From NCBI RefSeq assembly GCF_003410055.1, contig NZ_QUZK01000041.1:151506-215505 (forward strand): a stretch of DNA of 64,000 bases, written 5' to 3'. Both the position numbers and the translations under genes were made by a program. Shown here in pieces: positions 17,061-28,771 of this stretch (position 1 is the stretch's first letter; every line of letters starts with the position of its first letter). The notes under the pieces were generated by a model. It saw nothing but the letters and a program-made list of their open reading frames with translations. It was not told the DNA's origin and ran no database searches. The stretch comes from Wenzhouxiangella sediminis (GTDB lineage Bacteria > Pseudomonadota > Gammaproteobacteria > Xanthomonadales > Wenzhouxiangellaceae).

Positions 17061-17951
17061 CTACCGAGCGGATTGATGATTCAGTTCCGGCTCGTCCTCG
17101 ATTGCGTGGTCGGGTACGGCATAGAAGATGCCGCGCCTCCATTTCCTGGCCAGCCAGGAAACTTCTTGATGATCCTGCCAGAGGTAGTAGTTGCCGGGCG
17201 GCTGGATCCTGATCAGTTCATCGGTATTCTCCAACGCCGGGGTACCCTGCTTCAGGTGGGTCTCGAGCATGCCCACCGTGTGCGCCATGCCTGTTTCGAT
17301 CAGGGCGACCAGGTCTTCCCGGGGTCGCTCCAGCCAGGCCGCTGCGGCTTCTTCTCGCTCGAGGTCATCGCCGTCTGCCAGCGGCCACAGGAACCGGTAG
17401 GTCTGGCTGAATCCTTTCCTGGACGGTGTATAGCCGTCACGCGGAAAGAACTCCCAGACCTCGATGTCGACCAGCAGGCTCCGCATGTCGCTGCTCAACT
17501 GTACCCGGGGTTCGATCGTGATCAGCCTGCGCTCGATTTCTCTGTCTTCGGGCGGTCCCGGCGGATCCCACACGACGGGTTCGGCATCGGCGACCAGCCG
17601 CTCGGTGATGTCGGCAGACTGAATGCGTGCAGCGAACTGACTGCCGAAGTCATACCCGTCCAGGCGCTCGCGAAGGGGAGCGAGCGCCTTTGTGGCGTCC
17701 TCCTTTTTGGCATCCATCATCCCAAAGCCCACCAGGCCCATGGCCAGGCCGCCGCTTGCACCCGCTAGCGCGGCGCCGGTGCCTACAAAAAGCGGATGGG
17801 GTCTCCAGGCCTCGCTTTCGATTTCCTGCTGGGTGGCCAGGATGTCGAGGTCGGCATTCCTTCGCGGAAACTCGCCCTCGGTATAACGAGTCGTGGCGCA
17901 AGCCGAGAGCAGCAAGCAGGCGGTAAGCGCGGCAACACTGTAGTTTCTCAT
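17061..17951 (-). CDS. Lipoprotein of unknown function, 296 aa
   Basis: The N terminus SVAALTACLLLSACATT is a lipoprotein signal with the lipobox LSAC, so the protein is anchored in the envelope. A glycine-rich segment (FVGTGAALAGASGGLAMGLVGFGMM) may enter the membrane. The rest is soluble, with strands such as RRLITIEPRVQLSSDMRSLLVDIEVWEFF, as in proteins that process or bind envelope components. AAGGAAG precedes ATG 17951. No family recognised. It is convergent with gtrA and stands alone. Confidence 0.75.
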   Translation of the reverse strand: MRNYSVAALTACLLLSACATTRYTEGEFPRRNADLDILATQQEIESEAWRPHPLFVGTGAALAGASGGLAMGLVGFGMMDAKKEDATKALAPLRERLDGYDFGSQFAARIQSADITERLVADAEPVVWDPPGPPEDREIERRLITIEPRVQLSSDMRSLLVDIEVWEFFPRDGYTPSRKGFSQTYRFLWPLADGDDLEREEAAAAWLERPREDLVALIETGMAHTVGMLETHLKQGTPALENTDELIRIQPPGNYYLWQDHQEVSWLARKWRRGIFYAVPDHAIEDEPELNHQSAR

Positions 17952-18212
17952 CGAGATGCTTCCTTGTGCGACGAGCGTTCCGATCGCGAATCCCCCTCGC
18001 TTCGGATGTTCGGGCAGGGAGCATCCTCGAGCTCGCCCAGGGCACGGCTGATGACAGGCACGTTATTCGAGTCTGGATTGAATGCTGAAACGCCCCGGGT
18101 GCAAGCGTGAACCGAAAAAGCCCCAATGATCCCTTCCGGACGAACGTAGCCGAGAGCTCGAGTCCCCGTCAACTGACGGCAAGGGCTCGCCCTTGCAGGC
18201 CGGGCTCCGGGT

Positions 18213-18845
18213 TCAGCCCATCGGCGCGTTCGAGTAGTAGTGCCAGACCAAGATGGCCGCGGCGCCGCGATACGGTCGCCAGGGCCTGGCCACGGCGTCG
18301 GTCTTCTTGCGGTCGGGTCGCTGGCGCATGTTCTTGATGCGGTGTACGCCGGCCTGGATGGCCAGGTCGTCGGCCGGCCACACGTCGGGACGCCCGAGCG
18401 AGAAGAGCAGGAACATCTCCGCGCTCCAGCGCCCGAAGCCCTTCAGGCGGGTGATCTGCGCCATGACTTCTTCGTCGGGCAAATCGACCAGCGCCGCCGG
18501 CACCAGCGAGCCTTCGAGCACGGCCTGTGACAGTCCCCGTGCATAGCCGATCTTCTGCCTGGAAAGCCCCAGGGCCCGAAGCTCCTCGTCGCTCATCGCC
18601 AGCAGGCGCTCGGGCCGGAAGTCGCGCTCGAGGGCAGCCTCGACCCGCCCGAAGATGGTCGCGGCTGCCTTCACCGACAGTTGCTGTCCGACAATGATTC
18701 GCAGGAAGTGCTCGTAACTGGGCTCGCCCATTCTGCGTTCTTCCGGATAGCCGACCGTGGCAAGAGCGGAGGCCAGGTGCTTGTCCCGCCCGGCGAGTTC
18801 GTCGAGCGCGGTGCGAAGGTGGTCGGCGGTCAGTTGGAATTCCAT
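18213..18845 (-). CDS. DNA-3-methyladenine glycosylase of the AlkA / HhH-GPD superfamily, 210 aa
   Basis: Base-excision repair enzyme that removes alkylated bases from DNA in the cytosol. The helix-hairpin-helix reads ITRLKGFGRWSAEMFLLFSLG and is followed by the catalytic Asp in WPADDLAIQ. Upstream elements FLRIIVGQQLSVKAAATIFGR and the final PWRPYRGAAAILVWHYY also match the family. It is a short single-domain form that lacks the N-terminal TBP-like domain of E. coli AlkA. ATG 18845 lies 25 bases after the stop of the TPR-GGDEF gene on the same strand, so the two may be co-transcribed. Confidence 0.9.
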   Translation of the reverse strand: MEFQLTADHLRTALDELAGRDKHLASALATVGYPEERRMGEPSYEHFLRIIVGQQLSVKAAATIFGRVEAALERDFRPERLLAMSDEELRALGLSRQKIGYARGLSQAVLEGSLVPAALVDLPDEEVMAQITRLKGFGRWSAEMFLLFSLGRPDVWPADDLAIQAGVHRIKNMRQRPDRKKTDAVARPWRPYRGAAAILVWHYYSNAPMG

Positions 18846-18870
18846 GTCGGGGTTTGCGCTTTGTCGGTGT

Positions 18871-20928
18871 TCAGTGTTCCAGGCGTCTCCTGGCCAGCGC
18901 GCCGCGCGCGACCAGGGCTTCGATGTCGAGCGAGCCCTCGAATATCTTCGGGTCGTCGACTCGCCTTTCAAACCCGGCCCAGCCGTTGCGGCCGGAATCC
19001 TTGGCTTCGTAGAGTGCGGCGTCGGCGATCTTGAGCGCGAGGTCGAAGGCGGCCTGCGGGTCGTCGGCGTCCAGGTCGACCGGCGCGACGCCCATCGAGC
19101 AGGTGATCGAGAGACTGCGTCCGCCGGTCATGAACTCGGTGGCGCGGACGCGGTCGGCGAGGTTGCGGCAGCGATCGGCGGCCTCGGTCATGCGCGCTGC
19201 GGGAATCAACCAAAGGAACTCCTCGCCGCCCCATCGGGCCAATATGTCATCCGGCCCGGCCACTTGGCGCAGGGTTTCGGCAAAGCGGGCCAGCACGCGA
19301 TCGCCGACCGGATGGCCGAAGGTGTCGTTGATGCCCTTGAATCGGTCGAGGTCGATCAGCACCAGCAGCGCCGGGGAATCGACCAGGGCGTCGGGCAGTG
19401 CGGACACCAGCAACTGCCGCACAAAGCGGCGGTTGCCCAGGCTCGTCAGTTCGTCCTCGATGCTGTGCCGCTGCAGCTGGATGTGGCTTTCCTCCAGCGC
19501 CCTGTGTTGTTGGTCGATCTCCGCGTTCTTCTCGGCCAGCAGCCGATTGGCTCGTGTTCGCAATTGCAGCAGGCGCAGCAGCAGGAGCAGGATCAGCGCG
19601 AGCGCGACCACGCCCGTCGTCAGCAGGGTTCGCAGGTGCTGCTGCCGAGTCTGCGCGGCTTCGATCGAGGCCAGGCGCGTTTCGCTGGCCAGGCGTTCAC
19701 GCTCGGATTCGGCCAGTTCGCGCTCCTTGCGCTCCAGGTCGAAGGCGCCCTGGAGTTCGGCGACGCGCGCCTGGGCGTCGGCCGAGGCGATTTCCTCGCT
19801 CAGCTCGCGATACTCGCGCATCATCGCCAGGGCTTCGGGGTAGCGGCCGAGTTGCTCCAGGTTCTCGACCAGGACCGGATAGAGTTCGAGGCGCTTGGGT
19901 TTGATGTCGGCCTGGCGATAGGCGGCCATGGATTCCTGCAGCACCGTGTCGGCCTCCTCGCGGCGACCGAGCTGGATCAGGGTCTCGCCCATGTTCTTGA
20001 GGGTGATGGCCATCGAGCCGGTGTCGCCCTCGGCGCGGTCGATTGCCACCGCGCGCCGGAAATGGGTCAGGGCTTCTTCGAGGCGTCCCTGCTCCCGGAC
20101 GACGTAGCCCAGGTTGCTGACGACCGCGGCACTGGGCCGGCCCTGCGCCTCGCCGATGGCTATGGCGGTCTCCAGGACTTCGGTTGCTTCTTCGGGCTGG
20201 TCCTGTTCGATCAGCGCCGCTGCAAGATTGGAATACAGGCCGGTGATCTGGGGATCGTCCGGGGCGGTCTTGTCGAGGGCGAGTCGCGTGAACTCCACGG
20301 CCTGGTCCCAGTCCTCGAGATAGATGGACAGCCCGCCGATGTTGCGCAGCAGGTTGGCCGACGGACCGGCTTCGGTCTGCTCGAACAGCCGGAAGGCCGC
20401 CAGCATCGTGCCCAGGGCTTCGTCGAGCTTGCCCTGCTGGGCGAGCGCCACCCCCAGGGAGTTCTTGAGGTCGGCCTGGACTGCGGTGTCGTCCTCCCGG
20501 TGTTCGGCCGCGGCCCGGCGAAAGAGCGATTCGGCGACATCGAAGCGACCGCGCCAGAGGTTGAGATTGCCGTAGGCGCGATGCAGCTTCGAGCGCAGCT
20601 CGCCCGCGGAGAGGGTATCCGCCAACTCCTGGTAGGCGGGGCCGGCCTGGTCTTCGATATCCAACCTGGACGCCGCGTGAGCGGCCGCTATGGTCTCGAT
20701 CAGCGCCCGGGCGCGCAACTCGGGAGTTTGCTCGGGGTCGGCGAACAGTTCGGCGGCCCGTGGAAGGGCGGCCTCGAAGTCGCTGTCGAGCGACTCGGCC
20801 AGGGCTCCGAGCGTGGCGGCATGCTCGTCTGCGGCCGCATCGGGCCCGGACTGTCCTGATTGCGGAGCGGCTGCAACGGTCTGAACCAGGAAAAGCAAGA
20901 GGGCGGTGACGACAGGAAGGAAATTCAT
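18871..20928 (-). CDS. TPR-repeat diguanylate cyclase, 685 aa
   Basis: Predicted cyclic di-GMP synthase with an extracytoplasmic TPR sensor. After a signal peptide (FLPVVTALLLFLVQTVAAA) come about 350 residues of TPR-like helices (for example LLRNIGGLSIYLEDWDQAVEFTRLAL and VVSNLGYVVREQGRLEEALTHFRRAV). A coiled coil and a membrane helix (TLLTTGVVALALILLLLLRLL) lead to a GGDEF domain with RWGGEEFLWLI. This is the same architecture class as many xanthomonad TPR-GGDEF proteins. The ATG at 20928 follows GGAG; a longer frame is unlikely. It is divergent from katG. Confidence 0.88.
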   Translation of the reverse strand: MNFLPVVTALLLFLVQTVAAAPQSGQSGPDAAADEHAATLGALAESLDSDFEAALPRAAELFADPEQTPELRARALIETIAAAHAASRLDIEDQAGPAYQELADTLSAGELRSKLHRAYGNLNLWRGRFDVAESLFRRAAAEHREDDTAVQADLKNSLGVALAQQGKLDEALGTMLAAFRLFEQTEAGPSANLLRNIGGLSIYLEDWDQAVEFTRLALDKTAPDDPQITGLYSNLAAALIEQDQPEEATEVLETAIAIGEAQGRPSAAVVSNLGYVVREQGRLEEALTHFRRAVAIDRAEGDTGSMAITLKNMGETLIQLGRREEADTVLQESMAAYRQADIKPKRLELYPVLVENLEQLGRYPEALAMMREYRELSEEIASADAQARVAELQGAFDLERKERELAESERERLASETRLASIEAAQTRQQHLRTLLTTGVVALALILLLLLRLLQLRTRANRLLAEKNAEIDQQHRALEESHIQLQRHSIEDELTSLGNRRFVRQLLVSALPDALVDSPALLVLIDLDRFKGINDTFGHPVGDRVLARFAETLRQVAGPDDILARWGGEEFLWLIPAARMTEAADRCRNLADRVRATEFMTGGRSLSITCSMGVAPVDLDADDPQAAFDLALKIADAALYEAKDSGRNGWAGFERRVDDPKIFEGSLDIEALVARGALARRRLEH

Positions 20929-21152
20929 GGCTGCTGGCTCCGGTAGTTTCGCCACCGGCAGGTCGCCATTCGCCCGGGGCGGTTTGGCGTCGTTCGATGT
21001 GCAAGGCACCGAGTCTACCCGAACCGGGCTGCATCGAACCTTCGAGGCCGATTTCGTCATTTCCGATGGCTATGGGAGTCATCCGTTCTTTGCATGGGGC
21101 TTGCGTCTGCAGTCCTGTATATTAGGGATCACTAATTGAGTGGCGGCGGTGA

Positions 21153-23360
<2,208 letters not shown>

Positions 23361-23391
23361 TTGCCCCCTGGGAAGTAGACGTTCCACCCGC

Positions 23392-23426
23392 AACCCCGGC
23401 GCCGGCAATGGCGCCGGGGTTTTTTT
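23392..23426 (+). terminator. Strong rho-independent terminator of katG
   Basis: A 12-bp perfect stem (AACCCCGGCGCC and its complement) with a 6-base loop is followed by seven T residues. Confidence 0.9.
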
Positions 23427-23726
23427 ATGTCAGCCAGTGACGAAACGCCGCAACCATCACGCGCCTGCCGCTTCGTGGCTGCTCTTATGCATGCTCGGGT
23501 GGCTTGACCAGGCCCGCACGATCGAAGCCGATCTTGTCCAGGATCGACAGCAGGCCTGAGCGCCACACGTCGCAGAATCGCTCTGTCATGAGTGCGGCGG
23601 ATATACTGCCTGCAGGGGGCGATTCTGGGCGGCGTTCCCTCACGACCCATTCGGGAACGCCCGGGCACTTTTGGCGATCCCCGCTGTCCGGGAGGGGACG
23701 CACCGCAACGCGGCAAAGCTGGACTC
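23427..23726. other. Non-coding stretch between katG terminator and the DedA-PAP2 gene
   Basis: No supported gene. A 34-codon minus-strand frame (23485-23589) lacks a ribosome site. The leader of the downstream gene is GC-rich and has no clear promoter to my eye. Confidence 0.45.
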
Positions 23727-25136
23727 ATGGAAAAACTGCTCCAACCGCTGTTCGAGTTGCCCGCGCTGACGGTCTACATCCTGATCGGGGTGTTGTGCTG
23801 GACCGAAGCCGCCTTCTTCCTGGGATTCGTGACGCCGGGGGAACTGGCGGTGGTCACCGGCGGGATACTGGCCTCGCGCGGGCAGATCGAGCTGGATGTG
23901 CTGCTCGGCGTCGTGCTGGCCGCGACGGTGGCGGGCAACGCCACCGGCTTCTATCTGGGCCGGCGCTTCGGCGGGCGCATGCTGGGCTGGGAGCCGCTGC
24001 AGCGACTGTTCGGTCACTCCATCCGCCGGACGCAGGACTTCATGTTCCGCCGCGGCGAGTGGGCGATCGTGCTCAGCCGGGTGTCCACGCCCACGCGCGT
24101 GATCGTGCCCTTCCTCGCCGGCGCCTCGGAAGTGCCCTATCGCCGTTTCGTGCTGCTCGACATTCCGGCCAGCCTGGTCTGGGCGCTGGTCTGGAGCGTA
24201 CTCGGCTACGTGCTCGGCGAGTCCTGGGACGTGATCAAGGAGGTCAGCGGCACCGCCGCGCTGCTGGTGCTGATCCTTTTTCTCACCGCCGTGATCATCC
24301 GCTGGGTGGCCGCGCGTGTGGCGGCCAACCGCCGTCGGGTGCAGGCGCTGGGCCGCCTGACGCTGCGAGCGACGGGCACGCGGGGCATCGCCCGCGCGCT
24401 GGCGCCGGGCTTTCGTTGGCTGAGCCGGCGCTTCGATCCGCGTCTGGCCCGCGGCCTGAGCCTGACTGTCTGCTTCCTGGCCCTGATGGCTGCCGTCGGC
24501 GGCGTCGGCCTGGTGTTCAGCCAGACCCAGGCCGTGCAGGGCCTGGCGCTGATCGACTTTCCCGTGCTCGAGTGGATGGGCAACACGCGCACCGAGCAGG
24601 CCGTTGAAATCGCCCGGACCGGCCTGTTCGCCTTCCACTGGCCGGGTGTGTTCATCGTGGCCGTGCCGCTGATGGCCGTCGGGCTCTGGAGCCGCGGATG
24701 GCTGGCGGCGCTCGCCATCGGCGTGGGCGTCGTCGGTGCCGCCGGGGGCGCCTATTTCCTGGACCGTTTCGTGCTCGAGGGGCACGTGCCCAACGCGGAG
24801 TTCCCCTCGGTGTCGGTTGCCGCGGCGGCCGCCATGCTGGTCCACGCCACGGCACTGGCGGCCCGGTCGCTGGACTGGGCCGGCGGTGTCGCCAGCGCGG
24901 CCGTGGGCCTGTTCGTGCTGTGCACGGTCGGCCTGGCCACGCTGGTGGCCGGCTGGGCGGCCCCTTCGGGTATCGCCCTGGGCCTGGCGCTGGGGGTCGC
25001 CTGGGCGAGCGCGCTCGAATTGCCCGGCACGGCCCTGCGCCGCAAGCCCGTCTCCCCGGAAGACGATCGCGGCGATCCCGAGGCTGATCCCGGTTCCGAC
25101 GACGACAAGCGAAAGCCGGATGCACCGGCCTCCTAG
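23727..25136 (+). CDS. DedA (VTT) domain fused to a degenerate PAP2-like domain, 469 aa
   Basis: Inner-membrane protein. Residues 1-200 are a DedA/VTT domain: ELPALTVYILIGVLCW, FVTPGELAVVTGGILAS, ATGFYLGRRFGGRML, then SRVSTPTRVIVPFLAGAS and FVLLDIPASLVWALVWSVLGYVLG. This family includes undecaprenyl-phosphate and other lipid flippases. The C-terminal half has the helix count and positions of a PAP2 phosphatase, but the PSGH motif is PSVS and no second catalytic His motif is visible. The C-terminal half is therefore probably not an active phosphatase. Such fusions usually couple lipid flipping to dephosphorylation. A charged cytosolic tail ends the protein. Confidence 0.85.
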   Translation: MEKLLQPLFELPALTVYILIGVLCWTEAAFFLGFVTPGELAVVTGGILASRGQIELDVLLGVVLAATVAGNATGFYLGRRFGGRMLGWEPLQRLFGHSIRRTQDFMFRRGEWAIVLSRVSTPTRVIVPFLAGASEVPYRRFVLLDIPASLVWALVWSVLGYVLGESWDVIKEVSGTAALLVLILFLTAVIIRWVAARVAANRRRVQALGRLTLRATGTRGIARALAPGFRWLSRRFDPRLARGLSLTVCFLALMAAVGGVGLVFSQTQAVQGLALIDFPVLEWMGNTRTEQAVEIARTGLFAFHWPGVFIVAVPLMAVGLWSRGWLAALAIGVGVVGAAGGAYFLDRFVLEGHVPNAEFPSVSVAAAAAMLVHATALAARSLDWAGGVASAAVGLFVLCTVGLATLVAGWAAPSGIALGLALGVAWASALELPGTALRRKPVSPEDDRGDPEADPGSDDDKRKPDAPAS

Positions 25137-25290
25137 ACCCGGTTTGCGGAGGAGCTCGGCCGGCAAAGTGCCGTGTGTCTCATAGTCCAGCGATACGAGG
25201 ACGAGTTTTTCACGACCGATCGAAATGCCCAAGCGGGGAATCAATCCTCTCGTGCTAGTTTGGCTGCTGGTTTCCTCGACGATCAATGAC

Positions 25291-26118
25291 ATGAAAACGA
25301 ATCCGTTTCGCTACGGCGCACTGCTCCTTCTGTTTATCGGCATCCATGCCCTGGCCGGCGAGAACGCCGGAGAGCTGGCGATCGGCGAGACTTTCACGCT
25401 GCACTCCGAGCAGCTCGAAGAAGAGCGCCGGATCAACGTGTTCCAGCCCACGGTCTACGGCGAAGCCGTGGCAACGCCCCTGCCCGTGCTGTACATGCTC
25501 GACGGGGGGATCGACGAGGACTTTCTGCATATCGCCGGCCTGCTGCAGGTTTTCGTTTCCAACGGTAGCGTCCGGCCGCTGCTGCTCGTGGGCATCGAGA
25601 ACACCGAGCGCCGCCGCGACATGACCGGGCCGAGCGACGATCCGCAGGACCAGGCGATAGCCGAGCACATCGGCGGCGCGGCGGCCTTCCGGAGTTTTCT
25701 GCGCGACGAATTGATCGAGACGATCGAAAGCCGTTATGACGTGACGCCCGAGCGGGCCATCATCGGCGAGTCACTGGCCGGGCTTTTCGTGGTCGAAACG
25801 CTGGCAAACGAACCCGGCCTGTTCGATACCTACATCGCCGTCGACCCCAGCGTGTGGTGGAACCAGTACGACCTGACCGGTCGCATTGCGCAATCCCTGC
25901 AGCAAGAATCGGCCGCCGAACGCCGGCTGTTCGTGGCCGCAAGCGAAGAGGCCAGCAGCGCCGAACGCTTCCAGGCTTTCATCGTGCAGGTCGAGCAGGC
26001 GTCGAGTCGAATGACCTTCGAGTACGCGCCGATGCCGCAGGAGTCGCATGCCACGCTGTTTCATCCGGCGGCGATGAAAGCCTTCCGTACGATGTTTTCC
26101 GCCAGCGCAGAAGACTGA
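25291..26118 (+). CDS. Secreted esterase of the esterase D / S-acyl hydrolase type, 275 aa
   Basis: Alpha/beta hydrolase of the PF00756 type, exported by a signal peptide (YGALLLLFIGIHALAG). Core features: FTLHSEQLEEERRINVFQP, PVLYMLDGG, a nucleophile in GESLAG (Ser161), YIAVDPSVWWNQ, and a C-terminal His in PQESHATLFHP. The ATG at 25291 is preferred over 25225 because it places the signal peptide at the N terminus. Relatives include siderophore esterases (IroE-like) and other carboxylesterases; the substrate is open. It stands alone. Confidence 0.85.
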   Translation: MKTNPFRYGALLLLFIGIHALAGENAGELAIGETFTLHSEQLEEERRINVFQPTVYGEAVATPLPVLYMLDGGIDEDFLHIAGLLQVFVSNGSVRPLLLVGIENTERRRDMTGPSDDPQDQAIAEHIGGAAAFRSFLRDELIETIESRYDVTPERAIIGESLAGLFVVETLANEPGLFDTYIAVDPSVWWNQYDLTGRIAQSLQQESAAERRLFVAASEEASSAERFQAFIVQVEQASSRMTFEYAPMPQESHATLFHPAAMKAFRTMFSASAED

Positions 26119-26170
26119 TGTCCTGACCGCACAACCAAGTCCGCAAGCGACCGTTGGAGCCGGGAATCTG

Positions 26171-27544
26171 TCACGAACTCCCCGCAGAACGATGGAGTTC
26201 GGGCGGCAACGGAACAGACCAGTACTCGCCGCGCGTCGTGTCGTAGAGCGGGACGCGAAGGGTGCGTCCTTCGGGGCCGAACTCGATATCGCGCGCCGGG
26301 CTCTTGAGCTCGTCGGGTCGGGCGGCGAGCAGTTCTGCGGGTGAACGGCCCTCGTCGGCGTGGCGGCGCATCCAGGCCAGGGTGCCGAGAACGCGAAGCT
26401 TGGTGCCGTAGTCCTGAAGGCGGTGGCGGTAACCCGTGAAGACGGGGTTCTGCGCGACGCCGTTGACCATGCAGCCAATCGGGTTACCGACGCAGGCGAA
26501 GCGCCACATCCCGCGGGGCGCCGGTTGCGATGATTCGCGGCGGTCGGCCAGCAGTCGCTCGCGCTCGCTGGATGCACACATGGCGTGGTAGCTTTTTGCC
26601 ACGGCGCCCAGGGTTGCCTCGCCGTCGTAGAACATCGACCAGGCCAGTTGCTCGAAGAAACCGCCTTCGCTCGCGGTTTCCGGCAAGTGCCTGGAAACGG
26701 AAGCCATGATGCCGAAATCGCTCTTCAGTGCCCGGCACAGGGACAGATCATCGATGCCCGGAGCGACCAGGGCCTCCCCGCAGGGTTCGGGCAGGGGGGT
26801 GCCGGCCGGCAGTTCGGACAGCATGTCGGCGAGCGTATGGCCGTACTGGTCGGTTGCCGCCTCGGCGCCGATCAATCGAGTGATCAGGTTGTCGGCATTA
26901 GCGCCCAGGCGTCGCCAGGTGGCGATCTCTCGGCACGTGGCGGCAAGCGCCTGGTTGGTATCGCCCTGTGCGAAGCGCAATGCATGCCGGGTTCTCGGCA
27001 GGAAGACGCTCTGATAGTTCGGGTTGAGCATGCCCAGCTTGTGGGGTAGTTCCGAGCGCACGTAGTCGTATTCGTGCAGTCGCCCGACGCGCTCGAGCAA
27101 TTCGTCGTGGCGGTCGATCAGGGCGGCGTAGGCGTCCAGGTCTTCACGCACCCGGTCGAGGCAAGTCTCGCCCCTGCCCCTGCAGAACATCTCGCGATCC
27201 GCGCCTTTCGGGCTCAGGTCGGGATAGTCGCGGGCGGCCGAGACGAACGTCGACAGATCGTCATCGTCGGGGCCGGGCACCGGTGGAATGTCCGAGGCCC
27301 GATCGACATCCTCGGCCATGACGGAGTCGATCTCGTCGAACGGCACGTCCCGGTCGATCATCCACAGAAGGGAAAAAGCGTTGTCGCCGGAGCGTTCGGG
27401 CTGGTGCTCCATCGCGGCAATCGCCTCGCGTTGCGCTTCGGTCGGGTAGATGGCACGGGATACGGCCCAGGCGATCGCCAGCACGACGAACAGGAAAAGC
27501 AGGGAAAGAAACCCCCACTTCATGACGCTCTTGAGTCGATTCAT
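26171..27544 (-). CDS. Uncharacterised membrane-anchored protein, 457 aa
   Basis: No family recognised. One N-terminal membrane helix (WGFLSLLFLFVVLAIAWAV) leaves about 430 residues outside the cytosol. The soluble part is helix-rich with several Cys (EMFCRGRGETC, PCGEAL, SLCRAL, MCASSE and RFACVGNPIGCMV), suggesting disulfides. Near the C terminus, DIEFGPEGRTLRVPLYD has the look of a short beta module. It is convergent with the esterase gene. The function cannot be inferred from context. Confidence 0.75.
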   Translation of the reverse strand: MNRLKSVMKWGFLSLLFLFVVLAIAWAVSRAIYPTEAQREAIAAMEHQPERSGDNAFSLLWMIDRDVPFDEIDSVMAEDVDRASDIPPVPGPDDDDLSTFVSAARDYPDLSPKGADREMFCRGRGETCLDRVREDLDAYAALIDRHDELLERVGRLHEYDYVRSELPHKLGMLNPNYQSVFLPRTRHALRFAQGDTNQALAATCREIATWRRLGANADNLITRLIGAEAATDQYGHTLADMLSELPAGTPLPEPCGEALVAPGIDDLSLCRALKSDFGIMASVSRHLPETASEGGFFEQLAWSMFYDGEATLGAVAKSYHAMCASSERERLLADRRESSQPAPRGMWRFACVGNPIGCMVNGVAQNPVFTGYRHRLQDYGTKLRVLGTLAWMRRHADEGRSPAELLAARPDELKSPARDIEFGPEGRTLRVPLYDTTRGEYWSVPLPPELHRSAGSS

Positions 27545-27653
27545 GAATCTGCCAAGCGGTGGAAGCCGGGCCTCATGCTAGCAAACGACTCGGTCGGCTT
27601 CGATGGCCGTTCTGCTAGGCTGGGCGCCCGAACCCGCAAAGATGGTGGCGCGC

Positions 27654-28106
27654 ATGGAAACGGAAGTTCCCTTCTGGGACATGGTTATTCGACTGCTGGC
27701 TGCAGCGGGCTTCGCTTCGGTGATCGGGCTCGAGCGTGAACTCAACAAGCGCCCCGCGGGGCTGCGCACGCACATGCTCGTCTCGCTGGGTGCGGCGGCC
27801 TTCCTGCTGGTGGGCTACGAGATCCTCTTCGCCACCGCCACCGGCGATCCTTCGGCGCAAATCGATCCGACGCGAATCGTCGAGGGCGTCATCGGCGGCA
27901 TCGGCTTTCTCGGCGCCGGCAGCATCATCCAGGCGCGCGGCGACGTGCACGGCATCACCACCGGCGCTGCGATCTGGATCGCCGGCGCGATCGGGGTGGC
28001 CTGCGCCACGGGCAACCTGATCCTCGCGGCCATGCTCACGGGTATCTCGCTGGTCATCGTGCTCGTGCTAGGTCACTTCGAGAAGAAGGCGCTGAACTCC
28101 GACTGA
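27654..28106 (+). CDS. MgtC/SapB family membrane protein, 150 aa
   Basis: Inner-membrane protein with four to five helices and the family signatures GFASVIGLERELNKRPAGLRTHMLVSLGAA and GGIGFLGAGSIIQ. MgtC proteins affect magnesium adaptation, membrane potential and F1Fo-ATPase function; this short form lacks the C-terminal ACT-like domain of Salmonella MgtC. Three ATG codons (27603, 27642, 27654) are in frame. The last was chosen because it puts the first helix at the N terminus, but ribosome-site evidence is weak. The LigD phosphoesterase gene begins 60 bp downstream on the same strand. Confidence 0.88.
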   Translation: METEVPFWDMVIRLLAAAGFASVIGLERELNKRPAGLRTHMLVSLGAAAFLLVGYEILFATATGDPSAQIDPTRIVEGVIGGIGFLGAGSIIQARGDVHGITTGAAIWIAGAIGVACATGNLILAAMLTGISLVIVLVLGHFEKKALNSD

Positions 28107-28165
28107 CCGGCCTGCCGCGGCAGTTCTGCTATCGTTGAAGACACGATCCGCACGGAGGGGCCGAC

Positions 28166-28771
28166 GTGTCGACGAAAGAGTACGAGTCGAAACGGGATTT
28201 CGATCGCAGCCCCGAGCCGCGCGGCGCCAAGGGAAAGGCCGGCGCGGCATCGGGCAAGCGGCCCCGCTTCGTGATCCAGAAACACGACGCCTCGACCCTG
28301 CACTACGACTTCCGCCTGGAGATCGACGGCGTATTGAAGTCCTGGGCCGTTCCGAAGGGCCCGTCGACCGATCCCCGCGACAAACGCCTGGCCATCCCAA
28401 CTGAAGATCATCCCCTGGAGTACGGCGGTTTCGAGGGCGTCATTCCCGAGGACGAGTACGGCGGCGGGACGGTGATGATCTGGGACCGCGGCACTTTCCG
28501 GAACATCACCGAAAAGGACGGCGAACTGCAGCCGCTGGACAAGGCCTGGAAGAGCGGCCACCTGCTGGTCGAGCTCCAGGGTGAGAAGATCTTCGGCGGT
28601 TACGCACTGCATCGCACCGGCTCGAAGAAGGACGCCAACTGGCTGCTGATCAAGATGGACGACGAGGCCGCCGACGCCCGCCGCAATCCGGTCTCGAGCG
28701 AACCGAAGTCCGTTGAAAGCGGCCGAACGATCAAGCAGATCGCGAAAGAGGAAGGCGGGGGCGATGAATGA
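28166..28771 (+). CDS. Stand-alone LigD-type 3'-phosphoesterase, 201 aa
   Basis: Nuclease/phosphatase module that trims 3' ends in bacterial non-homologous end joining. The catalytic core FVIQKHDASTLHYDFRLE (His40, His46, Asp48) and LKSWAVPKGPS match the PE domain of LigD, as do the following YGGFEGVIPEDEYGGG and a final GSKKDANWLLIKMDD. It starts at GTG 28166 behind GGAGGGG. Its stop overlaps the start of the polymerase gene by ATGA, so the two are translationally coupled. In most bacteria this domain is fused to ligase and polymerase; here it is separate. Confidence 0.92.
   Translation: MSTKEYESKRDFDRSPEPRGAKGKAGAASGKRPRFVIQKHDASTLHYDFRLEIDGVLKSWAVPKGPSTDPRDKRLAIPTEDHPLEYGGFEGVIPEDEYGGGTVMIWDRGTFRNITEKDGELQPLDKAWKSGHLLVELQGEKIFGGYALHRTGSKKDANWLLIKMDDEAADARRNPVSSEPKSVESGRTIKQIAKEEGGGDE

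Noticed and set aside
23485..23589. A 34-codon minus-strand gene
   Set aside because: No ribosome site and no similarity I recognise.
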